Shown: positions 1 to 8,104 of the stretch, one piece after another
Layout: every line of letters starts with the position of its first letter
Numbering within the stretch: the stretch's first letter is position 1
Origin: Rhodovarius crocodyli
GTDB lineage: Bacteria > Pseudomonadota > Alphaproteobacteria > Acetobacterales > Acetobacteraceae
NCBI GenBank assembly: GCA_945901085.1
Contig: CAMDJV010000035.1
Span: 1 to 37,410, forward strand
Direction: 5' to 3'
DNA length: 37,410 nucleotides
Made by a program: the position numbers and the translations under genes
Notes under the pieces: generated by a model
What the model saw: only the letters and a program-made list of their open reading frames with translations
Told to the model about the DNA's origin: nothing
Database searches by the model: none

Positions 1-19
1 GAGGGGCAAAGCCCCTCGA
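1..19 (-). terminator. Hairpin downstream of the chromate transporter pair
   Basis: A 7-bp perfect stem, GAGGGGC/GCCCCTC with loop AAA, lies at positions 1-17. It is 50 bases beyond the stop of the leftmost minus-strand gene. There is no clear U tract, so intrinsic termination is only a possibility. A near-identical hairpin lies after proA at 8381-8401, which suggests a recurring 3'-end element. Confidence 0.4.
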
Positions 20-66
20 CCACCCCCCCCCTCACCCTTCATTTCTCCCCAACCACAAGCCAATCA

Positions 67-597
67 TCACCCCAGCGCATACACGCCAAGCCCGATGATG
101 CCACCGGCCAGCAGCACGAAAAGCGGGCTGCGGTCGCTGCGCCAGATGAACAGCGCGCTGCCCGCCGTGATAAAGGGTGCGAGCGTAAAAAATGCCGCCG
201 CCTCGCCCAGGATAAAGCCCGAGGCGCCCATCAGGCCCAGCGCCAGCGGCACCAGCCCGGCCTGGGCCGGCTTGATCCACCAGGCACCCTTCAGCGCCTC
301 CAGCCAGCCCGCCACCGTCCAGGCCAGGCAGGCCGCAGGGGTGAGAATGCCAATGGTCGCCAGCGCCATACCGCCCCAGCCGCCAATCGCCATGCCCATC
401 ACGCTGGCCGAGAGGATATTCGGCCCCGGCGCCGCCTGGGCCAGCGCATAAAGCTGCGAGAAGGTGGCGTCATCCATCCAGCCACGGCTCTCGACCAGAA
501 TGCGATGCATCTCCGGCGAAAGCGCATTGGCGCCGCCCACCGCCAGCAGCGAGAGCATCGCGAAGGTGGACAGGATATCGAGCGGGGAGGGGCTCAT
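67..597 (-). CDS. chrA: Chromate transporter, half-size ChrA domain (second of pair)
   Basis: A 176-residue inner-membrane protein of the CHR family, which exports chromate or related oxyanions. It carries the family's conserved PGPN segment (QAAPGPNIL, about residue 50) and four to five hydrophobic stretches. At about half the length of classical ChrA it is a single-domain short-chain form, which is expected to work with the neighbouring half as a heterodimer. The start at 597 was chosen because it overlaps the stop of the upstream half by four bases (ATGA), implying translational coupling. The open frame extends further upstream, but that part overlaps the neighbour and is not transporter-like. 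Chromate as the true substrate is unproven; the family call is firm. Confidence 0.88.
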   Translation of the reverse strand: MSPSPLDILSTFAMLSLLAVGGANALSPEMHRILVESRGWMDDATFSQLYALAQAAPGPNILSASVMGMAIGGWGGMALATIGILTPAACLAWTVAGWLEALKGAWWIKPAQAGLVPLALGLMGASGFILGEAAAFFTLAPFITAGSALFIWRSDRSPLFVLLAGGIIGLGVYALG

Positions 598-1154
598 GCC
601 CCCGGCCTCGCAGCAAAGGCCCGGCGCAGCGACATCCCCACACAGATCGGCGCGAAAACCAGAATGATCCACGGCAATGGCACCCGCCAGAAAGCCGCCA
701 GCGCCGCGATCACCAGGATAGCAAGAATCTGCTCAGGCGGCGGCTTCAGCCGAAACCCCGATTTCAGCGCCGCCCCCAGCGCCATCCCCGCCGCCGCCGC
801 CGCCACCCCCTTCATGAAGGCGCCGATCCAGGGGTTCTGGCCAAATTCCTGCCAGACCACCACCAGCCCCAGCACGACGCAAAGCGGCAGCAGAAAGAAC
901 CCGCCCACCGCCGCCAGGCTGCCCATCAGCCCATGGCAGCGCCGGCCATACATCACCGCGAAATTGCCGATATTCGGCCCGGGCAACACCTGGGACAGGC
1001 CCAGCAACTCGGCATATTCGCGCTCCGTCATCCAACCGCGACTATCCACCAGCACCTGACGCGCCCAGGCCACTGCCCCGCCAAAGGCAAGGCCGCCGAT
1101 TTGCAGAAAGCCCATGAAGAGTTCGCCAGGGCTGGGGGTGCGGGATTCACTCAT
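594..1154 (-). CDS. chrA: Chromate transporter, half-size ChrA domain (first of pair)
   Basis: A 186-residue CHR-family membrane protein, the amino-terminal partner of the half-size pair. It shows the GGLAFGG motif near residue 25, the PGPN motif (QVLPGPNIG) near residue 60, and several hydrophobic helices including a long alanine/glycine-rich one. The start MSESRT at 1154 is preferred to an in-frame ATG four codons upstream (1166), because CHR proteins usually have short cytoplasmic leaders; both are possible. It lies 40 bases downstream of sua5, probably in one operon, and its stop overlaps the start of the second half. The two halves retain similar motifs, consistent with an old tandem duplication. 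Confidence 0.88.
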   Translation of the reverse strand: MSESRTPSPGELFMGFLQIGGLAFGGAVAWARQVLVDSRGWMTEREYAELLGLSQVLPGPNIGNFAVMYGRRCHGLMGSLAAVGGFFLLPLCVVLGLVVVWQEFGQNPWIGAFMKGVAAAAAGMALGAALKSGFRLKPPPEQILAILVIAALAAFWRVPLPWIILVFAPICVGMSLRRAFAARPGA

Positions 1155-1194
1155 GGCCCAAGCCAAGGCGCTCGCCGCCCCGCTGTCCAGCCCC

Positions 1195-2145
1195 CTATCG
1201 TGGCGCCGCCGCGCGCATCAGCCGGTCATTGATCGCAGCGCCCAGCCCCTCATCGGGCACGTTCTGGGCGGCAATGCCGCGCAGCCCCAACCGCGCCCCC
1301 TCGGCATCCAGCCAGCGCAAACCGCTGAACAGCCGGGCCGCCGCTTCCACCGCATCGCCACCCTGGGAAAGGTTCCAGGTGATCGCCGCCCCCGGCAGCG
1401 CCGGGCCAAAGGCCAACAAAGCCTCATCGCCGCGCACTTCGCCCGCCGCCAGCCGCAGCGGCAGGGAGGGCGCGTAATGCGACAGCATCATCCCCGGGCT
1501 GCGCAAGGTGGGCGCCGGTCCGGCATTGATCGGCAAGGCCACGCCCACAGGCCCGATCACCGCCTCAATCGCCGCCCGCGGCACCCCCCCCGGCCGCAGC
1601 AAGACCGCGCCCGCGCCGGAAAGATCCAGCACCGTGCTCTCCACCCCCACCGCACAGGGGCCGCCATCCAGCACAGCGGCGATGCGCCCCGAAAGCTCCT
1701 CCATCACATGCGCCGCCGTGGTCGGGCTGACCCGGCCCGAGCGATTGGCCGAGGGTGCCGCCACCGGCAGCCCCGCCGCGCGCAGCAGGGCCGCCGCACC
1801 GGGATGCGCCGGCACCCGCACCGCCAAAGTGTCCAACCCGGCCCCAGCCAGCAGGTCCACCCGGCTGCGCGGGTGGCGCGGCAGCACCATGGTCAGCGGC
1901 CCAGGCCAGAAGGCGGCGGCCAGGGCGCGCGCCCGCGCATCGGGGATGATCTCGGCGAAAGCCGCCTCAGCCTCGGCGAAATGGCAGATCAGCGGGTTGA
2001 AATGCGGCCGGCCCTTGGCCGCGAAAATCCCCGCCACCGCGGCCCCATTGCGCGCATCGCCGCCCAGCCCATAGACCGTCTCAGTGGCAAAGGCGACGAG
2101 CCCACCCGCCCGCAGCAGCGCCGCGGCGGCCTCGGGGTCGGTCAT
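1195..2145 (-). CDS. sua5: L-threonylcarbamoyladenylate synthase, long Sua5 type
   Basis: Makes threonylcarbamoyl-AMP from threonine, bicarbonate and ATP, the first step of the universal t6A37 modification of ANN-decoding tRNAs. The YrdC fold covers about residues 1-190, with the KGRPHFNPL nucleotide/threonine-binding segment near residue 44 and APSANRSG near residue 130. A C-terminal Sua5 domain follows, announced by SPGMMLSHYAP. The total of 316 residues matches the two-domain Sua5 class rather than the short TsaC. The ATG at 2145 lies 8 bases after the stop of the cysQ-like gene; a TTG at 2157 overlapping that stop is an alternative. No strong Shine-Dalgarno is visible, so coupled translation from cysQ is likely. 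Confidence 0.93.
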   Translation of the reverse strand: MTDPEAAAALLRAGGLVAFATETVYGLGGDARNGAAVAGIFAAKGRPHFNPLICHFAEAEAAFAEIIPDARARALAAAFWPGPLTMVLPRHPRSRVDLLAGAGLDTLAVRVPAHPGAAALLRAAGLPVAAPSANRSGRVSPTTAAHVMEELSGRIAAVLDGGPCAVGVESTVLDLSGAGAVLLRPGGVPRAAIEAVIGPVGVALPINAGPAPTLRSPGMMLSHYAPSLPLRLAAGEVRGDEALLAFGPALPGAAITWNLSQGGDAVEAAARLFSGLRWLDAEGARLGLRGIAAQNVPDEGLGAAINDRLMRAAAPR

Positions 2146-2153
2146 CAGTTGGG

Positions 2154-2915
2154 TCAATCGGCACCCCAAGCGATAAAGCCGGCATTTTTGAAATCCGGCT
2201 TGCCATAGGCTAGGCGCGCGCCGGCCATATCGGTCACCCGCCCGCCAGCCGCCTCCACCACCGCCTGGCCCGCCGCACTGTCCCATTCCATCGTGGTGCC
2301 GGGGCGCGGAATCACATCGGCCAACCCCTCGGCAAGAACGGCGAATTTCATCGCCGAGCCCATATGCCGGGTCTCGGCCAGGGCATGGCCTGCGAGAATA
2401 CGCTCCACCCGCGCCGGGTTGGGATGGCTGCGGCTATCCAGCACCGTCAGCCCAGCCTGCGGCCGCCGCCGGGCGCTGATCGGGCGGTGGATGCCATCAT
2501 GGCGTTTCCAAGCCACCCCTTCGGTCACCAACCCGCCCACCACGCTGCCCTCCACCGGCAGGGCAATCACGCCCAGCCGCGGAAAACCATCCTCGATCAA
2601 GCCGATGCACACGACGAATTCATCAATGCCCTTGGCGAATTCCTTGGTGCCATCCAAGGGATCAACCAGCCAATAGCGGGCGCTGGGCTGCATCGCGGCG
2701 CCGGCCGCCATCATCTCCTCGGCCACCACCGGAATGCCGGTCTCGCGCAAACCCTCGATGATAATCGCCTCGGCGATGGTGTCGGCCACGGTCACCGGGC
2801 TCGCATCCGATTTGCGCTCGACCACGAAACCTTGGGCGCGCACGGCCATGATGGCCTGGCCCGCCGCCTCGGCGAGGCGCGCTGCGATGTCGATCAGGTC
2901 CTGCGGCGTGTGCAT
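2154..2915 (-). CDS. cysQ: 3'(2'),5'-bisphosphate nucleotidase / inositol monophosphatase family (CysQ-like)
   Basis: A magnesium-dependent, lithium-sensitive type phosphatase. CysQ members remove the 3'-phosphate of PAP/PAPS formed in sulfate assimilation. Visible metal-site motifs are an acidic pair in VVAEEM (about residue 68), DPLDGTKEF (about residue 88) and WDSAAGQAVVEAAGG near the C terminus, all in the expected order. Length is 253 residues from the ATG at 2915. A GAGGAG sequence abuts this ATG with almost no spacing, so an upstream ATG at 2960 (15 residues longer) cannot be excluded. It is the first gene of the leftward group cysQ-sua5-chrA-chrA and is divergent from pepA. HisN-type histidinol phosphatase is an alternative, but the DGTKEF spacing favours CysQ. 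Confidence 0.87.
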   Translation of the reverse strand: MHTPQDLIDIAARLAEAAGQAIMAVRAQGFVVERKSDASPVTVADTIAEAIIIEGLRETGIPVVAEEMMAAGAAMQPSARYWLVDPLDGTKEFAKGIDEFVVCIGLIEDGFPRLGVIALPVEGSVVGGLVTEGVAWKRHDGIHRPISARRRPQAGLTVLDSRSHPNPARVERILAGHALAETRHMGSAMKFAVLAEGLADVIPRPGTTMEWDSAAGQAVVEAAGGRVTDMAGARLAYGKPDFKNAGFIAWGAD

Positions 2916-3002
2916 CTCCTCTCGATGCCCATCTGGCGGGGGATGCGCAAGGGAACGCATCGGCTTAATGTGCCTCCAGCGAATTTTGTGATGGATAACA
3001 CA
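2916..3002. promoter_or_regulatory. Divergent cysQ/pepA intergenic region
   Basis: About 87 bases separate the divergent cysQ and pepA starts and must hold both promoters unless transcripts are leaderless. The only AT-richer stretch is around 2968-3003. I could not pick convincing -35/-10 boxes. An in-frame ATG at 2991 upstream of the annotated pepA start also lies here. Confidence 0.35.
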
Positions 3003-4472
3003 ATGCCCGAGATTTCCTTCGTCAAGGCAGCCCTGCCCAAGGCCGGCGCTGTGGTGGTGCTGATGGCTGAGGGGGGTGAACCCTCGGCGCTGCATCTCGC
3101 CCTCGATGCGGCCAGCGGCGGCGCCGTGGCGCGCGGGCTGGAGGCGGCGGGCTTCAAGGGCAGCAAGGGCCAATCTGCCACCATCTGGGCGCCGGCCCCG
3201 GGCATCACCAAGCTGGTCGCCCTGGGCATGGGCCCGGCCGCCGCACTCACGCCCGATTCGGCCGAGGCGGTGGGCGGCGCCGCCTACCCCCTGATCCGGG
3301 CCGAAAAGGATGTGCTGCTCGCCGCCGATGGCATCGAAATGCCGGTGGCGCTGCGCGTCGCCCTCGGCGTGAAACTGCGCAGCTACCGCTTCGACCTCTA
3401 CCGCACCACCCAAAAGCCGGATGATCTGCCCAAGCTCGCCCGCCTCGCGGTGGCGCTGGCCGAACCGACGGCGGCGCGCGCCGCCTATGCCCCCTTCCGC
3501 GCGGTGGCCGAGGGCGTCTTCCTCTCGCGCGATCTAGTCAGCGAGCCGCCGAATGTGCTGCATCCGGTCGAAATGGCCGAGCGCTGCCGTGGGCTGGAGG
3601 CGCTGGGCGTCACCGTTGAAATCCTCGGCCTGAAGGAAATGAAGAAGCTGGGCTTCGGCGCCCTGCTCGGCGTCGCCATGGGCTCGGCCATCGAGCCGCG
3701 CATGGTGGTGATGAAGTGGAATGGCAGCAAGAAGAAGACCGAAAAGCCGATCTGCTTCATCGGCAAGGGCGTCACCTTCGACACCGGCGGCATCTCCATC
3801 AAACCCGCCGGCGGCATGGAAGACATGAAGTGGGACATGGCGGGCGCTGGCACCGTGGTGGGGCTGATGGCAGCCCTTGCCGGCCGCAAGGCGCGGGTGA
3901 ATGTCGTGGGCCTTGTCGGCTTGGTGGAAAATATGCCCTCCGGCACCGCCCAGCGCCCGGGCGATGTGGTCAAGACCGCCTCCGGCCAGACGGTGGAGGT
4001 GATCAACACCGATGCCGAAGGCCGCCTCGTGCTCGCCGATGTCATCCACTACGCCATCACCAAGCATGATCCGAAATGGATGATCGACCTCGCCACCCTG
4101 ACCGGCGCGATCATCGTCGCCCTCGGCCATGAGCATGCCGGGTTGTTCAGCAATGACGACACGCTGGCCGCCCAGGTGGAAGCCGCCGGCCGCGCCACCG
4201 GCGAATTGTGCTGGCGCCTGCCGCTCTCGGATGCCTATGACAAGCAAATCAAATCCGACATCGCCGATATGAAGAATGTCGGCACAAGGGCGGGTGGGTC
4301 GATCACCGCGGCGCAATTCATCCAGCGCTTCGTGCAGGGCCGCCCCTGGGTGCATCTGGACATCGCCGGCACCGCCTGGTCGGCAAAGGACCTGCCCACC
4401 ACGCCCAAGGGCGCCACCGCCTTCGGCGTGCGGCTGCTCGACCGGCTGGTGGCGGATCATTTCGAGGGCTGA
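3003..4472 (+). CDS. pepA: Leucyl aminopeptidase PepA (M17)
   Basis: A cytoplasmic hexameric two-metal aminopeptidase that removes N-terminal residues, preferring leucine. An N-terminal macro-like domain covers about residues 1-170 and the M17 catalytic domain about 180-489. The metal and catalytic segments are all present: GKGVTFDTGGISIKP, MKWDMAGAG and the exact family signature NTDAEGRLVLADV. The C-terminal GGSITAAQFI segment is also intact. Length (489 residues) is normal. The start at 3003 (MPEISFV) matches typical family N termini; an in-frame ATG at 2991 would add four residues, and neither has a strong Shine-Dalgarno. A second M17 gene follows after four bases. Some PepA proteins also bind DNA, but nothing here shows that. 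Confidence 0.96.
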   Translation: MPEISFVKAALPKAGAVVVLMAEGGEPSALHLALDAASGGAVARGLEAAGFKGSKGQSATIWAPAPGITKLVALGMGPAAALTPDSAEAVGGAAYPLIRAEKDVLLAADGIEMPVALRVALGVKLRSYRFDLYRTTQKPDDLPKLARLAVALAEPTAARAAYAPFRAVAEGVFLSRDLVSEPPNVLHPVEMAERCRGLEALGVTVEILGLKEMKKLGFGALLGVAMGSAIEPRMVVMKWNGSKKKTEKPICFIGKGVTFDTGGISIKPAGGMEDMKWDMAGAGTVVGLMAALAGRKARVNVVGLVGLVENMPSGTAQRPGDVVKTASGQTVEVINTDAEGRLVLADVIHYAITKHDPKWMIDLATLTGAIIVALGHEHAGLFSNDDTLAAQVEAAGRATGELCWRLPLSDAYDKQIKSDIADMKNVGTRAGGSITAAQFIQRFVQGRPWVHLDIAGTAWSAKDLPTTPKGATAFGVRLLDRLVADHFEG

Positions 4473-4476
4473 GGCC

Positions 4477-5772
4477 ATGTTGCCCGTCGCGGTGCGGTTT
4501 CAGGCCGCGCCGGGCAATGCGCCAAACCGCGCCGGCCCAGAACAGCAGGATGGTTTTGACGCCCAGGGTCAGACCATCAGGCTCGACCTCACCCAGGGGC
4601 CACAGGCGGCAGGCGCCCTGGCCTGGGCAGCCCTGGCCGAGGGCCGGCACGCGCTTGATATCGACGCAAGTGGCTTGGCCGATCCGGTGGCGCTGGCCGC
4701 CGGGGCGACCCTGCGCGCCTGGTCGCCCCGCCCCGCCCCGCGCGGCACGCTGAGCATAATATGCGAGGCCCCGCGCCTGGCTGCCCGGCTCTGGGCCAAA
4801 ACCTGGCCCTGCATCGCCGGCAATCTCTTCGCCCGCAGCCTCGTGGTGCGCCCGGCCAATGACCTCACACCCGCCGCCTTCGTCCAGGCGCTGCAAACCC
4901 TCTCCCGCCATGGGCTGCAGGTGACGGTGCATGACCGCGCCTGGCTGGAACATAATGGCTATGGCGCCCTCAGCGCCGTCGGCCGGGCGGCGAAGAGCGG
5001 CCCCTACCTCGTCACCCTGCATTGGCCGGGTGAGGGCCCGCCCATCGCCCTGGTGGGCAAGGGGCTATGCTTCGACACGGGCGGCATTTCCATCAAGCCA
5101 GCGGGCGGGATGGAAGCGATGCGCGCCGATATGGCCGGGGCCGCCGCCTGCGCCGGCGCCATGCTGGCCCTGGCGCTGGGCCGCACCCCGCGCGCAGCCG
5201 TGGCCGTGCTCGCGATCGCCGAAAACACCACCAGTGCCGATAGCTACCGCCCCGGCGACGTCCTGCACACCGCCAAGGGCCTGACCGTGGAGGTGGTGGA
5301 CACCGATGCCGAGGGCCGCCTCGCCCTCGCCGATGCCCTGCACCATGCCATCACCCGGCACAGCCCGCGCGCGGTGCTGGATGCGGCAACGCTCACAGGC
5401 TCCATCGTCACCGCGCTCGGCCATCATCATGGTGGCCTGTTCAGCAATGATGCGAGGCTGCAAAGCGCCACCCTCGCCGCCGGCCGCGCCGAGGGCGAAC
5501 CCCTCTGGCCCATGCCGATCGGCGAGCGGCACCGCGAGGATCTCAAAAGCGCCATCGCCGATCTCCGGCAATGCATGCCCGCTGGCCTTGGGCGCCAGCC
5601 CGATGCCTGCCACGCCGCCGCCTTCCTGCGCGAATTCGTCGGCACCACGCCCTGGGCGCATCTGGACATCGCCGGCATGGACCTGGCCGAGGCCGACAAC
5701 CCGCTGGCCGCCAAGGGCATGCCAACCGGCTTCGGCGCCCGGCTATTCGCCCGGCTTATTCAAGAATATTGA
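4477..5772 (+). CDS. Second M17 aminopeptidase, divergent PepA paralog
   Basis: A 431-residue M17 metallopeptidase four bases downstream of pepA. The catalytic domain keeps GKGLCFDTGGISIKPAGG and the second metal segment MRADMAGAA. The signature reads DTDAEGRLALADAL, so the usual first Asn is Asp while the catalytic Asp, Glu and Arg remain. The N-terminal domain is shorter and unlike that of the neighbour. In place of the usual GG-S/A-ITA segment it has GRQPDACHAAAFL. It is probably an active but specialised aminopeptidase; this two-gene arrangement suggests duplication followed by divergence. The start at 4477 is taken from the ATG following GAGGCC, a weak ribosome site, so translation is likely coupled to pepA. 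Confidence 0.9.
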   Translation: MLPVAVRFQAAPGNAPNRAGPEQQDGFDAQGQTIRLDLTQGPQAAGALAWAALAEGRHALDIDASGLADPVALAAGATLRAWSPRPAPRGTLSIICEAPRLAARLWAKTWPCIAGNLFARSLVVRPANDLTPAAFVQALQTLSRHGLQVTVHDRAWLEHNGYGALSAVGRAAKSGPYLVTLHWPGEGPPIALVGKGLCFDTGGISIKPAGGMEAMRADMAGAAACAGAMLALALGRTPRAAVAVLAIAENTTSADSYRPGDVLHTAKGLTVEVVDTDAEGRLALADALHHAITRHSPRAVLDAATLTGSIVTALGHHHGGLFSNDARLQSATLAAGRAEGEPLWPMPIGERHREDLKSAIADLRQCMPAGLGRQPDACHAAAFLREFVGTTPWAHLDIAGMDLAEADNPLAAKGMPTGFGARLFARLIQEY

Positions 5773-5988
5773 CCCGCGCCGCCGCCTGGCGGGCAAACAG
5801 CCCCGGCGGCGAAATTCCTCACCCGCGAAAACCCCAGCCAGCCAAGGTGTCAGATCCTCCCTCGCATCCAGCTCCTGCGCCGCAAGGCTGACGGTGAGCG
5901 CCGGCACATCCATCGCGCCAGGATGCTGGAAAAAAGCCCCCTATAGCCAAGCCGTGACCATGGGCGCGAGTTCGGGCTGCTCAGACAT
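5756..5988 (-). pseudogene. Decayed GNAT-family N-acetyltransferase
   Basis: Reading leftward from an ATG at 5988, 11 bases past rlmH, the product starts MSEQPELAPMVTAWL and then meets TAG (5943-5941). The same frame continues GAFFQHPGAM, so the TAG probably replaces a Trp codon. Further on it gives ELDAREDLTPWLAGVF, the classic GNAT acetyl-CoA-region approach, then GEEFRRRG. After that a frameshift restores LFARQAAARVNILE before a stop inside the end of the aminopeptidase gene. At about 77 codons it is half the normal length, implying an internal deletion as well. Nonsense, deletion, frameshift and 3' truncation together mark a dead gene. The GNAT identity rests on remembered family consensus. 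Confidence 0.7.
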
Positions 5989-5999
5989 GGCAACAATGC

Positions 6000-6461
6000 T
6001 CACGGCCGCCAGGCGCGATGATAAGGGTGGCCCTCGCGAATGCACTGCGCCCGGAACAATTGCTCAGCCAGCAAGCCGCGCACCAGAAAATGCGGCCAGG
6101 TCAGCGGCCCGAGCGAAAGCCGCGCCTCGGCCCGCGCCAGCACGGCAGGGTCCAGCCCCTCGGCACCACCAATGGCAAAGGCCAGCGGCCGGGCCGCTTC
6201 CATCCACCGCGTGGTCAGCGCCGCCAGCGCCTCGGAGGTCGGCGCAGCCCCGCCCAGATCCATCGCCACCAGCAATGCACCGGCCGGCAGCGCCGCCAGA
6301 ATGGCCGCACCCTCACGCCTGCGAATCTCCGCCGGGCTGCCACGCGCCTCGGCAAATTCGCTCACCTCCAGCGGCGGGCGCAGGCGGGCATTATGCTGGG
6401 CGAAGAGCGCGGCCTCAGGGCCCGGCTTGATGCGCCCTATCGCCAGCAGCCTCGCCTTCAA
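6000..6461 (-). CDS. rlmH: 23S rRNA (pseudouridine1915-N3)-methyltransferase RlmH
   Basis: A SPOUT-class methyltransferase that methylates pseudouridine 1915 in helix 69 of 23S rRNA on assembled 70S ribosomes. The knotted SAM-binding segment is clear: [14 protein letters not shown] (about residue 95), [12 protein letters not shown], then the C-terminal [11 protein letters not shown]. Length of 153 residues is normal. The start is a TTG at 6461 inside a TTGA overlap with the rsfS stop, giving [14 protein letters not shown] as expected for the family; there is no ATG that fits. It is the last intact gene of the nadD-rsfS-rlmH ribosome/NAD group, a common alphaproteobacterial order. Confidence 0.95.
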   Translation of the reverse strand: MKARLLAIGRIKPGPEAALFAQHNARLRPPLEVSEFAEARGSPAEIRRREGAAILAALPAGALLVAMDLGGAAPTSEALAALTTRWMEAARPLAFAIGGAEGLDPAVLARAEARLSLGPLTWPHFLVRGLLAEQLFRAQCIREGHPYHRAWRP

Positions 6462-7480
6462 GCGGGCTCGTAGCCCGAGCCGATCTCCGCATTCGGGCTG
6501 TCATCGCCCCACATCTTCTCCAGCCGGAAGGTATCGCGCGCTTCAGGCTTAAAAAGATGGATCACCATGTCGCCGCAATCGATCAGCACCCATTCCGAAC
6601 TGGCCTGGATGGCATCGCGCTTGAGCTTCATGCCCTCCTTCGCCAGGGTTTCCTGCAGATGCGTCGCCATCGCCTGAATCTGCCGATCTGCCAGGCCGGT
6701 GGCGATGATGATCCGGTCCGCATAGGAGGCGCGGCCGGTGACATCGAGCACCTTGATATCCTCGGCCTTGTCATCCTCGAGCGATTTTTTCGCCGCGGTG
6801 ACGAGCAGTTCAAGCCGGTCGGGCGAGAGCGGCGCGGGCCGCTTGCGGCCACGCACGCGCTTGGGCTCGGCGGCAGCCATGGCCTCGGCCACCTTGATAT
6901 CGGCCGGGCTGATCTTGCTGGCGCGTGGCTTCACCTGGGCATTGCCAGCCCCCAGGCTGGTGCGGGCGCGGCCGGTGGGCGCGGGCTTGGCGGCGGCGCG
7001 CGCCGGAGCCTTGGCGGCCACCGGCTTCGTGGCGGCAGGCTTCGCCGCAGCACGGGCCTTCGCCGCAACCGGCTTGGCGGCTGCAGCGCGGGCCGGAGCC
7101 TTCTCAGCCACCGGCTTCGTGGCCGCAGGCTTCGTAGCAGCAGGCTTCGCCGCAGCACGGGCGGGCGCGGCCTTCGCCGCAGCCGGCTTGGCGGCTGCAG
7201 CGCGGGCCGGAGCCTTCTCAGTCGCAGGCTTCGTGGCCACCGGCTTCGTAGCAGCAGGCTTCGCCGCAGCACGGGCGGGCACGGCCTTCGCCGCAACCGG
7301 CTTGGCGGCTGCAGCGCGGGCCGGAGCTTTCTCAGCCATCGGCTTCGTGGCCGCAGGCTTCGCAACGGCGCGCGCCGGCAGCTTCGTGGCAGCAGGCTTA
7401 GCCGGTGCGGCCTTCGCTTTCGGCACTCGGCGCGGTTGTTCAGCCTCGGGGCTGGGGGATGTTTTCGGCGTGCGGGCCAT
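6458..7480 (-). CDS. rsfS: Ribosome silencing factor RsfS with long H1-like basic N-terminal tail
   Basis: The C-terminal domain (about residues 220-330) is RsfS, which binds L14 on the large subunit and blocks subunit joining when nutrients are scarce. Recognisable parts are [36 protein letters not shown] and [17 protein letters not shown]. Typical RsfS is about 110-150 residues, but here 340 are encoded. Residues about 20-175 are a low-complexity Ala/Lys/Pro tail of four imperfect units built on KPAATKP...[12 protein letters not shown], resembling histone H1 or AlgP tails. The tail is translated: AGGAG lies 7 bases before the ATG at 7480. It is in an operon with nadD (15 bases) and rlmH (TTGA overlap). 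Confidence 0.93.
   Translation of the reverse strand: MARTPKTSPSPEAEQPRRVPKAKAAPAKPAATKLPARAVAKPAATKPMAEKAPARAAAAKPVAAKAVPARAAAKPAATKPVATKPATEKAPARAAAAKPAAAKAAPARAAAKPAATKPAATKPVAEKAPARAAAAKPVAAKARAAAKPAATKPVAAKAPARAAAKPAPTGRARTSLGAGNAQVKPRASKISPADIKVAEAMAAAEPKRVRGRKRPAPLSPDRLELLVTAAKKSLEDDKAEDIKVLDVTGRASYADRIIIATGLADRQIQAMATHLQETLAKEGMKLKRDAIQASSEWVLIDCGDMVIHLFKPEARDTFRLEKMWGDDSPNAEIGSGYEPA
6990..7425. repeat. In-frame tandem repeats encoding the RsfS basic tail
   Basis: Four imperfect units of about 100-115 bases, each encoding roughly 33-38 residues of the pattern KPAATKP-(V/M)[13 protein letters not shown]-(V/A)AAKA. Unit borders vary by insertion of extra KPVATKP or APARAA blocks in whole codons, so the array is likely to vary in length between strains. 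Confidence 0.8.
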
Positions 7481-7495
7481 GGCAGGCTCCTTTTC

Positions 7496-8104
7496 TCAGC
7501 GCTCACTGCCAGAATTCGGCCGTTTGCGCCACTCTTCCCGAATCGCCGTGGCCGATGCGCCATGCAGCGGCGCCGCCACAAAGCACCAGGGCGCATGCCG
7601 TGCGGGGGCGAAGAGCGCCGCCGGCCGCCGCCGATGCCGCCGCAGCACCGCCGCCGCCCGCCCCGCCAGCGCCTGGCGCGTGCTGCCCGGGCGCGGCAAA
7701 ATCGCCAGCCGCGTGCCGGCCACCAGCTGCCGCCAGCGATTCCAACGCGGCAATTGCACCAGATTATCGGCGCCGATGATCAGCACAAACGCCACCCGCG
7801 GAAACCGCCGCCGCAGCCCTTCCAGCGTCTGCCAAGTGATGCGGGTGCCAAGCCGCGCCTCAATATCGCTGGCGATAATGCGCGGCGGCGCCGCCACCGC
7901 CCGCGCCGAGGCCAGCCGCTGCGCAAAGGGCATCATGCCCAGCGCCGGCTTCAGCGGATTGCCCGGCGAGACCATGAGCCAGACCGCATCCAACCCCAGC
8001 GCCCGCAGCGCCAGGCGCGCCACATGCCGGTGCCCCTCATGCGCCGGGTTGAAACTGCCGCCCAGCAGGCCGATGCGGGCCCTTCGCCTATCGCCGCCGA
8101 TCAA
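7496..8104 (-). CDS. nadD: Nicotinate-nucleotide adenylyltransferase NadD
   Basis: Transfers AMP from ATP to nicotinate mononucleotide, giving deamido-NAD in NAD biosynthesis. The nucleotidyltransferase fold is marked by GLLGGSFNPAHEGH (residues about 12-25, the HxGH-type ATP site), FVLIIGADNLVQLPRW in the middle and SATAIREEW near the C terminus, equivalent to the ISSTxIR motif. Length is 202 residues. In this frame the only plausible start before the motif is a TTG at 8104; the frame upstream has no ATG or GTG before a TGA. That TTG sits in a TTGA overlap with an 18-codon ORF that has an excellent Shine-Dalgarno, so nadD is probably translated by re-initiation. Confidence 0.94.
   Translation of the reverse strand: MIGGDRRRARIGLLGGSFNPAHEGHRHVARLALRALGLDAVWLMVSPGNPLKPALGMMPFAQRLASARAVAAPPRIIASDIEARLGTRITWQTLEGLRRRFPRVAFVLIIGADNLVQLPRWNRWRQLVAGTRLAILPRPGSTRQALAGRAAAVLRRHRRRPAALFAPARHAPWCFVAAPLHGASATAIREEWRKRPNSGSER

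Noticed and set aside
2364-3002. Upstream extension of the pepA reading frame
   Set aside because: The frame is open only because it is antisense to cysQ; homology to PepA starts at 2991-3003.
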